Positions 1-15,481 of a stretch of DNA of 64,000 nt are shown here, one piece after another (position 1 is the stretch's first letter; each line of letters begins with the position of its first letter). Origin of the DNA: Antilocapra americana (taxonomy: Eukaryota > Chordata > Mammalia > Artiodactyla > Antilocapridae); the NCBI GenBank assembly GCA_007570785.1, contig ML661900.1, positions 2,081,126 to 2,145,125 on the forward strand, in the 5' to 3' direction. Both the position numbers and the translations under genes were made by a program. The notes under the pieces were generated by a model. It saw only the letters and a program-made list of their open reading frames with translations. It searched no databases and was not told the DNA's origin.

Positions 1-950
1 TATTTCCTTTTTTCTCTCGTACTATTAAGAATAGTTATCATTTTATTTTCCCCTCTAATATCTTGTTAGTTATATATTTATTATTCTTTTTTTTGGTTAC
101 CCTGTAGTAACTAAATGCATCTTTGAGCTATTAGAATTTATCTTAAGTTAGCACTTTTACCTCTTTCTACTGTCATGTGTTTTTAGTTTTACATATAATT
201 TAACCCAAAAAAACCACTACTAGTATTGCTTTGAACAGCCAATATTTACCAATATATGCATTGTCCCACCCTTTTTTTTTGTATACCCTCCTTCCATCAA
301 AGTCATTTTCCTTCTGTGTGGAGATCTGTCTGTAGTATTCCTTACTGTAGATCTGATGGTGATAAATTGTTTCTTTTTATTCATCTGAGGTATAGAATTC
401 TAAGTTGGTAATAATTGCCTTTCTTCAAAAATCCTTGCATAGATTATGAAATTGCATTTAATCTATGCATCAATTTTGAGAGAATTCACATCTTTATTGT
501 GTTGAGAGTCTTCCAATTTGTGAATATAATATGTATCTCCAATTGTTTAGATCTTCTTTGATTTCTTTTATCAGCATTTTCTAGTTTTTAGCATACAAGT
601 ACTGAAGACATATGTTTCCTCGCTTCTTGAATTCATACATTTATAGGTTTTGTTTGTTTTTTGCCTGTTTGTTTTACAAAATTTGGGAAGTTTTCAGTAA
701 TTTTTTCTTTGAATACTTTTTTCAACTTTATTTCTTTTCTCCTATGGGACTCTGATCACGTGGTCTTTTTTAGTTTATTTTCTATTATTCAGATTCTTTA
801 ATTTCTATGTTATACCTGGGCATTCACAGATTCTTTCTTCTCTTCATTCTGCTGTTAACACATCCATTGGGGTTTTTTCATCAGTTGTTGCATTATTTTA
901 GTTCAAAAATCCTCATTTTGTTTTTCTTTATGTCTTCTTTTTATTGTTGT
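1..950 (-). mobile_element. Ancient L1 (L1M-type) fragments, antisense, in intron
   Basis: AT-rich DNA with the typical look of antisense L1 ORF2/3' sequence: long T-rich runs and phrases seen in other old L1 copies of this window. For example the text around 540-600 recurs near 16240-16280. No open frame of useful length. It lies in the OTUD7A intron upstream of the first visible exon. Several fragments may be joined; exact boundaries and subfamily need a repeat library. Confidence 0.55.
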
Positions 951-954
951 TGAG

Positions 955-2690
955 CCTTTTTTTTTTTTCTATTAGTTTTGCCATAAAATGACATGATATC
1001 GCCATGGGTTTACATATGCTCCCCTTCCAGAACCCCCTCCCTCCTCCCTCCCTCCTCCCTCCCCCCGGGGACATCTCAGTGCACCAGCCCCGAGCATCAA
1101 TCCTGGGCTGGCGATTGATTTCACATATGATAATTAACATGTTTCAATGCCATTCTCCCATATCATCCCACCCCTGCCCTCATCCACAGAGTCCACGAGT
1201 CTATTCTATACATCTGCGTTCCTTTTGCTGTCTCGCATGCTGGGTTCTCGTTACCGTCTTTCTAAATTCCATATATATGCGTTAGTATACTGTATTGTTG
1301 TTTTTCCTTCTGGCTTACTTCACTCTGGATAATGGGCTCCAGTTCCGTCCCCCTGAATAGAACTGATTCAAATGAATTTTTTTTTTAATGCTGAGTAATA
1401 TTCCATTGTGTATATGTACCACAGCTTTCTTATCCATTCGTCAGTTGATGGGCATCTAGGTTGCTTCCATGTCCTGGCTATTGTAAACAATGCAGCGATG
1501 AACATTGGGGTACATGTGGCTCTTTCAATTCTGGTTTCCTCGGTGTCTATGCCCAGCAGTGGGATTGCTGGGTCATATGGCAGGTCTATTTGCAGTTTTT
1601 TAAGGAACCTCCACACTGTTTTCCATATGGCTGTACTAGTTTGCATTCCCACCAACATGTAAGAGGGTTCCCTTTTCTCCACATCCTCTCCAGCATTTAT
1701 TGCTTGTAGATTTTTGGATTACAGCCATTCTGACTGGTGTAAAGTGGTACTTCATTGTGGTTTTGATTTGCATTTCTCTGATAATGAGTGATGTTGAGCA
1801 TCTTTTCATGTGTTTGTTAGCCATTTTTATGTCTTCTTTGGAGAAATGTCTGTTAAGTTCTTTGGCCCACTTTTTGATTGGGTCGTTTATTTTTCTAGAA
1901 TGGAGCTGCAGGAGTTGCTTGTATATTTTTGAGATTAATTGTTTGTCCATTGCTTCATTGGTTATTATTTTCTCCCATTCTGAAGGCTGTCTTTTCACCT
2001 TGCTTATAGTTTCCTTTGTTGTGCAGAAGCTTTTAATTTTAATTAGGTCCCATTTGTTTATTCGTGTTTTTATTTCCAATATTCTGGGAGGTGGGTCATG
2101 GAGGATCCCGCTTTGGTTTATGTCAGAGAGTGTTTTGCCTATGTTATCCTCTAGGAGTTTTATAGTTTCTGGTCTTATGCTTAGATCTTTGATCCATTTT
2201 GAGTTTATCTTTGTGTATGGTGTTAGAAAGTGTTCTAGTTTCATTCTTTTACAAGTGGCTGTCCAGTTTTCCCAGCTCAGCACCACTTGTTAAAGAGGTT
2301 GTCTTTTCTCCATTGTATATTCTTGCCTCCTTTGTCAAAGATAAGGTGTCCATAGATGCGTAGATTTATCTCTGGGCTTTCTATTTTGTTCCACTGATCT
2401 GTATTTCTGTCTTTGTGCCAGTACCATACTGTCTTAATGACTGTGGATTTGTAGTATAGCCTAAAGTCAGGTAGGTTGATTCCTCCAGTTCCATTCTTCT
2501 TTCTCAAGATTGCTTTGGCTATACGAGGTTTTTTGTATTTCCATACAAATTGTGAAATTATTTGTTCTAGTTCTCTGAAAAAGACCTCTGGTAGCTTGAT
2601 AGGAATTGCATTGAATCTATAGATTGCTTTGGGTAGTATACTCATTTTCACTATATTGATTCTTCCAATCCACGAACACGGCACATTTCT
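955..2690 (-). mobile_element. Young ruminant L1, 5'-truncated, 3' end at left
   Basis: Read on the minus strand this is the C-terminal part of L1 ORF2 (reverse transcriptase C-terminal region with the conserved stretch IYTMEYYSALKKK at about 1372-1410), followed by a 3' UTR with a G-rich tract (1033-1070 as C-rich text) and a poly(A) tail seen as T-run at about 957-969. ORF2 is open in blocks (1368-1682, 1636-2286, 2277-2684) but broken by frameshifts, so it is dead. A second copy of the same family at 18997-19559 is nearly identical over its length. The surrounding sequence on both sides is older L1, so this is an insertion into an ancient L1. Confidence 0.85.
1030..1070 (-). repeat. G-rich tract in L1 3' UTR (possible G-quadruplex)
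   Basis: On the minus strand this is a run of GGG/GGAGG blocks separated by single A or AGGA, matching the pattern for a stable G-quadruplex. G-rich tracts in L1 3' UTRs are well known. The same position in the other L1 copy is a homopolymer C run directly at an assembly gap. Confidence 0.7.
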
Positions 2691-2990
2691 CCATCTGTTT
2701 GTGAGCCTTATTTTTTTTGACTGACATTTTTCTACTTTTTTCCATTTGTTTCAAGCCTGTCTGTAATCATTTGTTGAAGCATTTTCATGATGCCTGCTTT
2801 AAAAATCTCTGTCAGATAATTCTAACGTCTGTATCATCTATGTTGGTGTTGGTTAGTTGTCTTTCCTCTTTTCATTTGAGGTCTTCCTGGTTCTTGGTGC
2901 AAATAGTTTTCAATTAAAAATTTTATATTTGGGGTATTATAAGACCCCGAATCTTATTTAAATCTTATGTTTCAGCAGACTTTCTCTGAC
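2691..2990 (-). mobile_element. Ancient L1 fragment, antisense (continues after insertion)
   Basis: Text such as the stretch around 2755-2830 (Cterm/3' region, antisense, with the phrase on a missing attempt to reach 'cagataattct') recurs at 20780-20815 in another old L1. It probably continues the element interrupted by the young L1 at 955-2690. Confidence 0.5.
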
Positions 2991-3054
2991 ACCATTCCAT
3001 TAGGTGCAATGCACACTGATTGATAATCACTAAATAGGAGTGGACATGCGAGTT

Positions 3055-3134
3055 TTTTATTTAATTGTGGTATGATTGCTTTACAGTCTTGTGTTGGTTT
3101 CTCCTATACAGCAATACAAATCAGCCATAATTAC

Positions 3135-3181
<47 letters not shown>

Positions 3182-3400
3182 TATATATATCTCTGAAGCT
3201 GACCACCCACACCCTCATCTTACGCCTCTACATTGTCACAGAACATCAGGCTGGGCTCCCTATGTTATATAGTAGCTTCCCACTAGCTATCTATTTTACA
3301 CATGGTACTGTTTGTCAGCCCCATTTTTCTAGAGTTCATGTATATGCACTAATATGTGATATTTGTGTTGCATGTATAGGTTTTCCAAGCTGCCTCTGCT
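3055..3400 (-). mobile_element. L1 3'-end fragment, antisense, with internal microsatellite
   Basis: Begins with the antisense L1 3' UTR motif (ttgtgttggttt... tacagcaa...) that is also seen at 24215-24260 and 44140-44175. It is diverged and interrupted by an AT/GTAT repeat. The 3' part (3200-3400) resembles the 'crash' region of the same L1 class. Confidence 0.55.
3134..3190. repeat. (AT)n(GTAT)n microsatellite
   Basis: Alternating AT run followed by at least six ATGT/GTAT units and a short AT run. Likely length-polymorphic. Confidence 0.95.
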
Positions 3401-4055
3401 GACATCTAATGTGGGATGAACTTCTTGGTACTGCTGGGCAGTGGTGGGGGACCTCATCACCATCCGATGGGGGTGAAAGTCCAGGCTCCCCATATGTTCT
3501 CAGTTGGGGTAGGAGTGGTAAGGGTGGAATCCTCATTACCACCCAGCAGGGTTGAAGTCCTGACTCCACACCACCTGGCAGTGGGGGAGGGGTGGAGGGT
3601 GACTCATTGAAGCCTGGCAAGGGTGAAGTCTCAGCTCCCCACTGCTAGATGAGTGGTGGGAGGGCTGCAGTTTGTTCTGCAGATACTAAGTGGCTATTTC
3701 TAAACTGTGGCTGTCTGGCTCAACTGACCCTCTCCTGGTATTCTGTCTAGAGAGAGCATGATTTTCTTTCTTTTTTTTTTTTTTTTTTAATGATTCCCAT
3801 TATTTCCAGACTGTCACCTTCTCTAGCATCTAATCTGGGGTTTGTGAGCCAAAGAGGCACCCAGGGCACCTACCACCAGGTTGAGCTCTGGTCCTGAGGT
3901 TTTTAACCAGTCTGCCTTCTCTCCACCCTTCAGTCTGTTTTATACATAATGTCCAAGGGTTTTAGTTGTACTTAGTAGAAACAGTAGGGGGAGAAGATGT
4001 CTGCTCTGTTTTCCTGGAAGCAAAAGTCTCAAGATGTGTTAATGAAGTTTAATAT
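3400..4055. other. Intron, no recognisable element
   Basis: Unassigned intronic sequence. A (T)20 run lies at 3770-3789. The segment 3410-3670 has loosely repeated 'ggtggg...gtgaagtc...ccccac' phrases suggesting an old degenerate internal repetition. No coding support. Confidence 0.5.
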
Positions 4056-4630
4056 GACTACCAAAACACCTACAATGGTTTTGATGTATAAAATTAAATG
4101 TAGTCAGAGAGAAAAAGACAAATATCACATGATATTACTGATATGTGGAATCTAAAAAAAAAGGATAGTGAGTGAGTGAAATCACTCAATCATGTCCGAC
4201 TCTTTGCGACCCCATGGACTGTAGCCTACCAGGCTCCTTTGTCCATGGGATTTTCCAGGCAAGATTACTGGAGTGGGTTGCCATTTCCTTCTGCAAAAAA
4301 AAAAAAAAAAAAAATGATACAAAGAACTTATTTACAAAACAGAAATAGGCCTACAGACACAGAAAAAACAGATTTATGTTACCAAAGGGGAAAGAGGAGG
4401 ATAAATTAGGAGTTTGGGATTAACAAATATACATTACTATATGTAAAACAGATAAACAATTAAGATCCACTGTATAACACAGGAAAATATATTTAATATC
4501 TTGTAGTAACCTATAATGGAAAATAATCTGAAAAACAATAGGTATATGTATGTATAACTGAACCACCTTGCTGTATACCAGGAGCGTTGTACATCAACTA
4601 TACATCAATTTAAAAAATGAAATTTAAACC
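4056..4630 (+). mobile_element. L1 3' end, sense, split by a SINE
   Basis: Sense L1 3' sequence (gagaaagacaaatatcacatg, then after the SINE acttatttacaaaacagaaa and ctgtataacacagg) ending at an A-rich tail near 4620. The same sequence class occurs at 32435-32790. The SINE at 4168-4313 sits inside it. Confidence 0.75.
4168..4313 (-). mobile_element. Bov-A type SINE, antisense
   Basis: Contains the Bov-A hallmark gtccgactctttgcgacc and ccatgggattttccaggc, followed by ggagtgggttgcc and an A-run at 4295-4313. Inserted in the L1 that flanks it on both sides. Confidence 0.85.
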
Positions 4631-4837
4631 ATACTCTCAAAGGTATGTCTGCATCAACAAAGAATGGCTTTTTAAATAACTTTTGGGAAGAGAAATTGTG
4701 TTCAAGGAATTACACAAAAATTTTATATTTTGTGCAAAGCACGTTCCCAGATTCAGGAGAGAAGACTTTAATCTTGAGTTTCTTGCTAACTGATGGAAGG
4801 ATTCGGCTAGTTTTTATCTTAAAAGAAAAAATATCTA

Positions 4838-4979
4838 TACCACTGGTGGCTCAGTGGTAAAGAATCTACCTGCCAGTGCAGGAGCCACAGTAGACTTGGG
4901 TTCGATCCTTGGGTCAGGAAGATCCTCTGAAGGAGGAAATGGCAACCCACTCCAGTATTCTTCCCTGGAAAATCCCATG
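4838..4979 (+). mobile_element. Bov-tA SINE, 5' part (interrupted by LTR)
   Basis: tRNA-derived head with A box-like ggtggctcagtggtaaag and B box ggttcgatcc, then the Bov-A body up to aaaatcccatg, where an LTR begins. The body resumes at 6232. Confidence 0.9.
4974..4979. repeat. Target-site duplication of solo LTR (left)
   Basis: CCCATG, identical to 6232-6237 on the other side of the LTR. Both copies belong to the interrupted SINE. Confidence 0.88.
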
Positions 4980-6231
4980 TGCCGGGGTCCAGCCCCAGCG
5001 GGGTCCGGGGGTCTTGAGGGATGGGTGGCTTCGGCGGAAGAACTGAGCTGAGTCGATGTGTAGTGATGGAGCAGTCTCTCAGTTTATTGTTGTTGGCTTA
5101 CAGTTTTATAGCCAAAAGACATCCCCATTACATCATTACATCACCTATCATTCTATACAATTTTTTGTTTTCTACCTTCCATAGCAACCTTATCATTGAG
5201 CTCATTCCCCAGTCTACCATGAAACATTCCCCTTACAGAAGTCAGATTTTTATGTAATTAGATTTAACAATAGTATTTTTACCATTTGAATGTCTTCAGT
5301 ATACTTCATTCCATCATGATAAGTACATCAACCTAAGTAGAAAGGTTACATTTCTCTTATCAGGTACAACTATGTAGAAGCTAGAGGGAAGGGCTTAAGC
5401 TTGAAACTGTTTTATTCTAGTAACCTACTCCAGTTCTTACCAGGAAAGAGGACAAAGAAACAGTTTAGAAAGAGGAAAGAGGACTAAGACAGTTTAGAAA
5501 GAGGAAAGAGGACTAAGAGACAGTCTAGCAGCACTGCTTTAGCAATAAAACCCTATTAATCTTATAGCTACTATAATGAATTCCTATGTCTACATTATCC
5601 TAAAGCAATCAATATCTCCAACTATGCTGGCCACAATTATGAGCATTCCTAAGTCCCAATCCAGCCTGATTTCTTCAAGGAAGAGAGCCTCCTCCGTGGA
5701 GTGGTCAGGGGAGTGGGAGGTGGAAAGGTGACCCAAGTACGAGCCTTGCTGGTGGTGGCCTTGCCATGAACCCCAGAGAACTCTTGGGAAACTCCCCAGT
5801 AAGGAGTAGGAGGAGTAGTAATCTATTTAAATGTCCCTTTCATTCCTCCTTAGCCCCCGGGGAAGGTGATCCACCTTCCCGGATCCTCTGGTCGGTAAGG
5901 TCTGGGGGGATTATCTCAGGACAAATTCTTTCCAACTGGGATGGACCTACTGAGATGAGCCAAAGTTCCAAGCATGGACAGAACTCCCAAGAAAAATACC
6001 AGGGTGGGGCTTGCCCAGGATGCCCTGATAAAGTCAGCTTTGCAATTTCTTTCTTAGTCTCGTGACCTTGTCATCCGAGCAAGGGGGCATCTTGATGGCT
6101 CCCAGCATCACCGAGGCGGGGCGGGGTGGGCTAGTCCAGGATGCCCCATAAAGAAAGTCAGCCTTGCAGTTTCTTTGTTAGTCTCGTGACCTTGTCATCC
6201 GAGCAAGGGGGCATCCTGATGGCTCCCAGCA
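4980..6231 (-). mobile_element. Solo LTR of a class II (ERV2/ERVK-like) endogenous retrovirus
   Basis: A 1252-bp block starting TG and ending CA, flanked by a perfect 6-bp duplication CCCATG (4974-4979 and 6232-6237), and splitting a Bov-tA SINE. Six-base target duplications are typical of class II ERVs. Orientation is minus: the complement of 5083-5088 is AATAAA, followed by an R/U5-like stretch ending in GGACCCCGGCA at the outer edge. No internal retroviral genes are present, so this is what remains after LTR-LTR recombination. It is non-coding. Short open frames within it are chance. Confidence 0.88.
6001..6231. repeat. Internal tandem duplication in the LTR
   Basis: Two units, about 6001-6106 and 6121-6231, with a period near 125 bp. 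Both contain gtctcgtgaccttgtcatcc and end in ggctcccagca, with about 85-90% identity by eye. In the LTR's own orientation this lies at the start of U3, where enhancer duplications commonly occur. Confidence 0.85.
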
Positions 6232-6300
6232 CCCATGGACAGAGGAGGCAACAGGCCACAGTCCATGGGGTCACAAGATTGAATACGACTGACCAGCTGA
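6232..6300 (+). mobile_element. Bov-tA SINE, 3' part (resumes after LTR)
   Basis: Continues the SINE split at 4979: cccatggacagagg, then cagtccatggggtcac and gactgaccagctgagca. Joined, the two pieces form one ordinary Bov-tA. Confidence 0.85.
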
Positions 6301-6454
6301 GCACACGCAGCCATAACCCTCCGCCTTACCACTGAAGTGCTCTAGACTCCTCTGGAAAATCATCCACTGGTGTTAAAGCTTACTTAGCAGACATCCCTGT
6401 CTGTTAAAGCTTACTTAGCAGACATCCCTGTCTGTCCTGGGATTCTAAACGTGA

Positions 6455-8829
<2,375 letters not shown>

Positions 8830-9265
8830 TCCCAGCTAACCTCAAAGCCCACCTTTCCACTCTTCACCTCACCCCTTCCATCCCAACTGCAGACACCAGC
8901 CCCCTTGGGACTGGCCCTGACCTTTTCCTCCACCTGGGATGACTCAACCCTGTCCTTCACCACTCAGGTCTTTGCCCCAATGTCTCCACTCACCCTGTGA
9001 CCAAACCACCCAGCACTCTGTCCTCTTAGCCTGCTTCATCTCCCCTTACATTGCTACTGCCTGCAACATAGTGTGTTACATGTTAATTCGATGGCTGTCT
9101 CCCCTCCCTTCCCCGCAGTGTGGGCTTCATGAGATTTTAGAAATTTAGTCTGTCCTAGTTGTTGCTGTGGGTAGCACTTAGAATTGTGCCTCACCCCTAC
9201 TGTGAAATAAGTATGGAATTAAGTGATATTAATAGTATTCAGTTAAACAAATGAATGAATGAATT
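8830..9265 (+). mobile_element. L2 LINE 3' fragment, diverged
   Basis: Pyrimidine-rich L2 3' region: repeated 'cactcaggtctttgcccc', 'aatgtctccactcaccctgtgac' style text, then 'gtgtgggcttcatgagat', ending in the (TGAA)n-like tail aatgaatgaatgaattt at 9250-9266. Ancient mammalian repeat. Confidence 0.6.
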
Positions 9266-9884
9266 TACCTAGTCTCTCCATGTAGCCAGAGCTGCATCTC
9301 TCATGGTGCTTCTTCCATTGACTGGGTCTCTTGACCACTCCTGAGCTTCCCCAAGAATGTACTCAGAGATGCTGGCTTGTCTTACGATCCCTAGCCCAGG
9401 CACTTCCCTCGGAAGCAGGTGCTCTCAGGGCCCAGATATGTGCAGAGATGCCCCAGGGCTACAGATGCTGGATGCAGCCGACCTTCAATGAAACTGAGGT
9501 CTGCCTGCCGTCCTGGCTTGGGGCCCTGCATGAGGACATATTCACCCACTGTCCCACAGGCTCTCTGCCACTCAAACACAAGGTCAGAACCACTAACATT
9601 ACATCCCTCAGAACAAACCTTGAGAGGTTGAGGGCAGCCTGCCAAGGGCCACCAAGACAGGCAGCACTTAGTGAAATGGCTCTTTCTTTAAGAAGGGGCT
9701 GCGTGCCTTCATGCAGTGCCTGCATCAGCAGGAAACGTCAGGAGAGAGGGCAGAGGGCAGATGCTTGCTAACTGTGAGAACTAAGTATCTGTCAGTACTG
9801 CGTTATCTGCTCTCACAGCTGTGGGGGCCAGGACTGGTAGGTGGTGGCAGTCTCAGCGCTCCTGTTTGCCCCTTCCTCACTTAT

Positions 9885-10542
<658 letters not shown>

Positions 10543-10721
10543 AGATAGTCACCTGGGGGCGCCCGGCCTGGCGGGTGTGTTAACGGCCGTTAGGCGAGCT
10601 GAGGGGGCCGAGCTGCCGTCTGTGGCCGACGCGGTCACAGCGGTTGGAGTTCCTGAGTGAGGCGTTTTGCTGCCCGCTTTCAAGCCCATCTTATGAAAAA
10701 AAAAAAAGATAGTCACCTGGG
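10543..10721 (+). pseudogene. Small processed retrocopy of an unidentified GC-rich transcript, with target-site duplications
   Basis: A 15-bp direct repeat, agatagtcacctggg, sits at 10543-10557 and 10707-10721. Between them is a 138-nt GC- and CpG-rich body (10558-10695) ending in an A-run (10696-10707). Target-site duplication plus 3' poly(A) is the signature of L1-mediated retrotransposition on the + strand. The body starts ggcgcccggcctggcggg and ends caagcccatcttatg. It does not match, as far as I can recognise, tRNA, 7SL, 7SK, Y, vault, U-snRNA, RNase P/MRP or any SINE in this window. It may be a full copy of a short RNA or a 5'-UTR fragment primed at an internal A-run. Any open frame through it is incidental. 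Confidence 0.75.
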
Positions 10722-11148
10722 AGGTCACTGCTGGTGCAGCCACTGATTGGCCCTGGCATGGCCCCCGCCCCAGGGTGTGGGCTCAGTCCAAACAGAATGT
10801 TTATCCCAGAACCTGAGTGAATGCTGGCCCTTTGCTGGCATGGAAGCCCTTAAAGATGGGTCTGCCCAGGCCCTCGCACACGTGTCAGTGGTCAGCACCC
10901 AGCCCAGTACACGTGCCCCATTGCATTCGGTCGCTGCAGCCCCTGAGAAGGACCACTATTGCTGAGTGAACTTCCAACAGCATAGAGATTGGAGATTGGG
11001 GGTTCTGAACAAATTCTGTCCAGAGCAAATGCCTATGGTCCTTAGCCACTAACAGGTGCCCACCCCAGGGGCTGACCAAGCCAGGAAGTTGGGCTCTCAG
11101 GCAGACTGATGTGGGTGCGGGTGTGAAGAGGTGGACGCTGCCTCCTAA

Positions 11149-12930
<1,782 letters not shown>

Positions 12931-12939
12931 GTCCTTGCT

Positions 12940-13450
12940 GGGCTGTATCAGTTTTTCATGGTGGTGGAGTAAACCACACCAAAACTGGGTGGCTTAACAC
13001 AGAGACACTGGATTTGTTCCTATTCTGGGGTCAGCATTCTGGTCTGGAATTTTCTGGAGCCTCTCCTGGGGCTGTAGCATCTGGCAGTTAGTCTGAGTGG
13101 CGCAGGACCATCCAAGATGGCCTGATTCACAACTCTGGCTCTTGCTGAGCCTCTGTCCAGACTTCATGCTTGAGAAGGCTCACGCCCCTTACTGTATGGA
13201 TCAGGGCAAGAAGAGGGGGCAGCACCCACTGTGGAGGTTCAGCTCAAGCCTCTGCTTGCATCGCGTTTACTAATGTCCCATGGAAACATTGGCCAAAGCA
13301 AGTCCCATGGCTGAGCCAGCCTCTGGGCAGAGAGACTCCATCCTTAATAAAAGGAGAGGCAAAGGCACACTGCAAAGGGACACACACACAGTAAGAAGGC
13401 CCTGTGGCCATCAGAGCAGTTGGCCGCATTCTCTGACTCTATTGGCATTG
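12940..13450 (-). mobile_element. Old LTR-type repeat (MLT1/MaLR-like), antisense, weak
   Basis: Starts with ctgtatcagtttttcatggt and aaaactgggtggcttaa, the usual antisense start of MaLR-class LTRs, and carries the ctctggggctgt..., catgcttgag style text after it. Diverged; class is tentative. Confidence 0.4.
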
Positions 13451-13939
13451 GGGAGAGAAATCATGGGTTTGAAGGTGGAAAGAAGCTCTTATGACTGTAA
13501 ACATAATGTTTATTAAGACACTGTCACACTCAGCCTGTGAGTTGGCATGCCTGCTGTCTATATGGTATGTCATAAAGGCCTACCCCCAATACCTGAAACG
13601 TATGGTTTCCCCGACTTTCCATGGTTCATCTCACTGTCCTTAGTGTAATGGTTATGACACTCACACTGGCTCATCTGGGTGTCTGATATTGCACCTTTAG
13701 AAATTCATTCCTGTGAGTCTTGAAAACATTGGAGCCTTAAGGGCTTTCAGGAGTCTCTGACTGTAGAGCAGATCCCTTCCATGAGTTTATATATACTCTG
13801 TACCCTGACCTCCAGAGGCTAGACCTATAGGAAAGGAACATAAAAATAGCTTATTGAATTGTGCTGGGCACTGAGGATTGGAGAAAGGAGGCCATGACCT
13901 GCCTTACGTACTACCTAAGTGCCACCACCTTACACACTT

Positions 13940-14085
13940 TATCTGCACTTTATAAATTAGGCACCACCTTCCTTTAAATGTTGGAAAACTAATATTCTGA
14001 GAGATTAATTGACTTACCTCTGGTTTGTAACTGGTGGAGCTAGAATGCAGACCAAGACCTGTCCAGCACCCCGCAGTTTGCCAGA
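13940..14085 (-). mobile_element. MIR-like SINE fragment, antisense
   Basis: Shows the antisense MIR core order: 'gaaaactaatattctgagag', 'attgacttacctctggtttg', 'gtggagctagaatgcagacc'. Diverged. Confidence 0.45.
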
Positions 14086-14384
14086 GAATACGCTATGACA
14101 GGTTTTATAGCTTCTTAAGAAAGAGTGCACTGCAGATAGAATTTTTTAAGTCCTTGCATATCTGAATTTCTCTTTATTCTGTCTCACCCTTGATCGATAG
14201 TTTGGGTATAAATTCTCTTTAAATTCATGATATGAATGATGTCATGAAAGGTGTTAAATCAGACAGAAAGCTGTCAACATCCTGGCACTCAGTCAAAGTT
14301 GGCTAATTTGAAGCAAAACAATTATATGAAATCCAAAGACTAAATATATTCAACCAACTTCTTACTCCACCTTTACAGACTCTG

Positions 14385-14640
14385 AAAAAGATTTATTCAT
14401 TAACTCAACATGTATTAATTGCCTGAGGCATGCTGTGCGTTTTCAAACACACTATCTCATTCTGTCATCACTGAAACCCTGTGAGATAAAGATTATAATT
14501 CTTACTTAAAGTATGAGGAAATTTGGATTCAGGATGAAAATTATTTGCCCAGGGTAATATACTGAGTGGAAGAGCTGTAGTTCAAATTCAGGTGTCCTGC
14601 CTCCCAGGTCTCCTGGTCTCTGATTTTCCTCCTACCCCTT
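14385..14640 (-). mobile_element. MIR SINE, antisense
   Basis: Antisense MIR features: 'ctcattctgtcatcactgaa', 'ctgtgagataaagattataa', 'tatgaggaaatttggattca', 'tttgcccagggtaatatact', 'agagctgtagttcaaattca'. A standard ancient mammalian SINE. Confidence 0.6.
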
Positions 14641-14989
14641 AGCTCTTTCTGTTCTTATAGAATTGGGTTCTTGCTCTTTTCTATGGGTGATAGAATGAGG
14701 CCTCTTTGTTTTCTAGTCCAATGCCAGGATGTGTTTCAAGGGAGTATCATTTCAGATCTCAGCTTTTGTTAACAACAGACTAATAAACCTTTGCCATCAG
14801 CTGTCTTTCTGTGTGAATGTACAGAAAGGTATTTTCCAACTCAGTCTCCCTGGGTCTCCCTTTTCCTCTTCTGCCAAATACTGAAAACCTTTGTAAGCAT
14901 TAGTTCTATGATAAATTAGTGAGAGGAATTACTTTAAATTTTCAAGCAATTTTCAACAACCACTATACTTTTTGGAGGCAAGGAATAAA

Positions 14990-15259
14990 CCAGGACTCTC
15001 TCAGTGTGAAGAATACCATGTAAACCCCATTAGGGAAGTGAAAATTAAAACCACTACATACCTATAAGAAAGTCAGGGGAAAAAAAAATACTGGTAATAC
15101 CAGGTGCTGATGAGAGTGCAAAGCAAATTTTACATCACATTGCTGATGATATAAAAATGACACAACTACTCTGGAATACAGTTTGACAGATTCTTGTAAA
15201 TTTAAAAACACATTTGCCGTATGACCCAGCATTCCTACTCCTAAGTATTTACCCTAGAG
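14990..15259 (+). mobile_element. Ancient L1M, sense, 5' of MER5A
   Basis: Sense L1 ORF2/3' text (gaaaattaaaaccactacat, aatgacacaactactctgga, atgacccagcattcctactc). It continues after the MER5A at 15482-15780. Confidence 0.7.
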
Positions 15260-15481
15260 CACTGGTTCTCAACCAGGAATTATTTTGCCCCCAAGGGACA
15301 TTTGGCTAGATTTAGGGATATTTTGATTGTCAAACAACTGGAATGTAGTCTGAATATTGCTAGAATCTAATGGGTAGAAGCTAAAGATGCTGCTAAGCCT
15401 TCTAAAGTATACAGGCCAGCCCCCCAAACAAAGAAATAGCTGCTTCAAAATTTCAGTAGTGCCAAGGATTGATAAAATCTG
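15260..15481 (+). mobile_element. MER5A (hAT-Charlie DNA transposon)
   Basis: Near full-length MER5A: starts cactggttctcaaccagg, contains ttgcccccaagggacatttg, tctaatgggtagaagctaaa and gctgctaagccttctaaa, and ends with the matching terminus at 15481. It is flanked by an imperfect 8-bp duplication (15252-15259 ccctagag; 15482-15489 ccccaaag; 6/8 identical), as expected for a hAT element. It splits an older L1. Confidence 0.85.

Noticed and set aside
1368..2684. Minus-strand frames resembling a reverse transcriptase protein
   Set aside because: L1 ORF2 remnant broken by frameshifts; not a host gene.
9331..9771. 146-residue plus-strand frame in an OTUD7A intron (cysteine-rich)
   Set aside because: No splice-consistent exon, no recognised domain, overlapping frames of similar length on the other strand.
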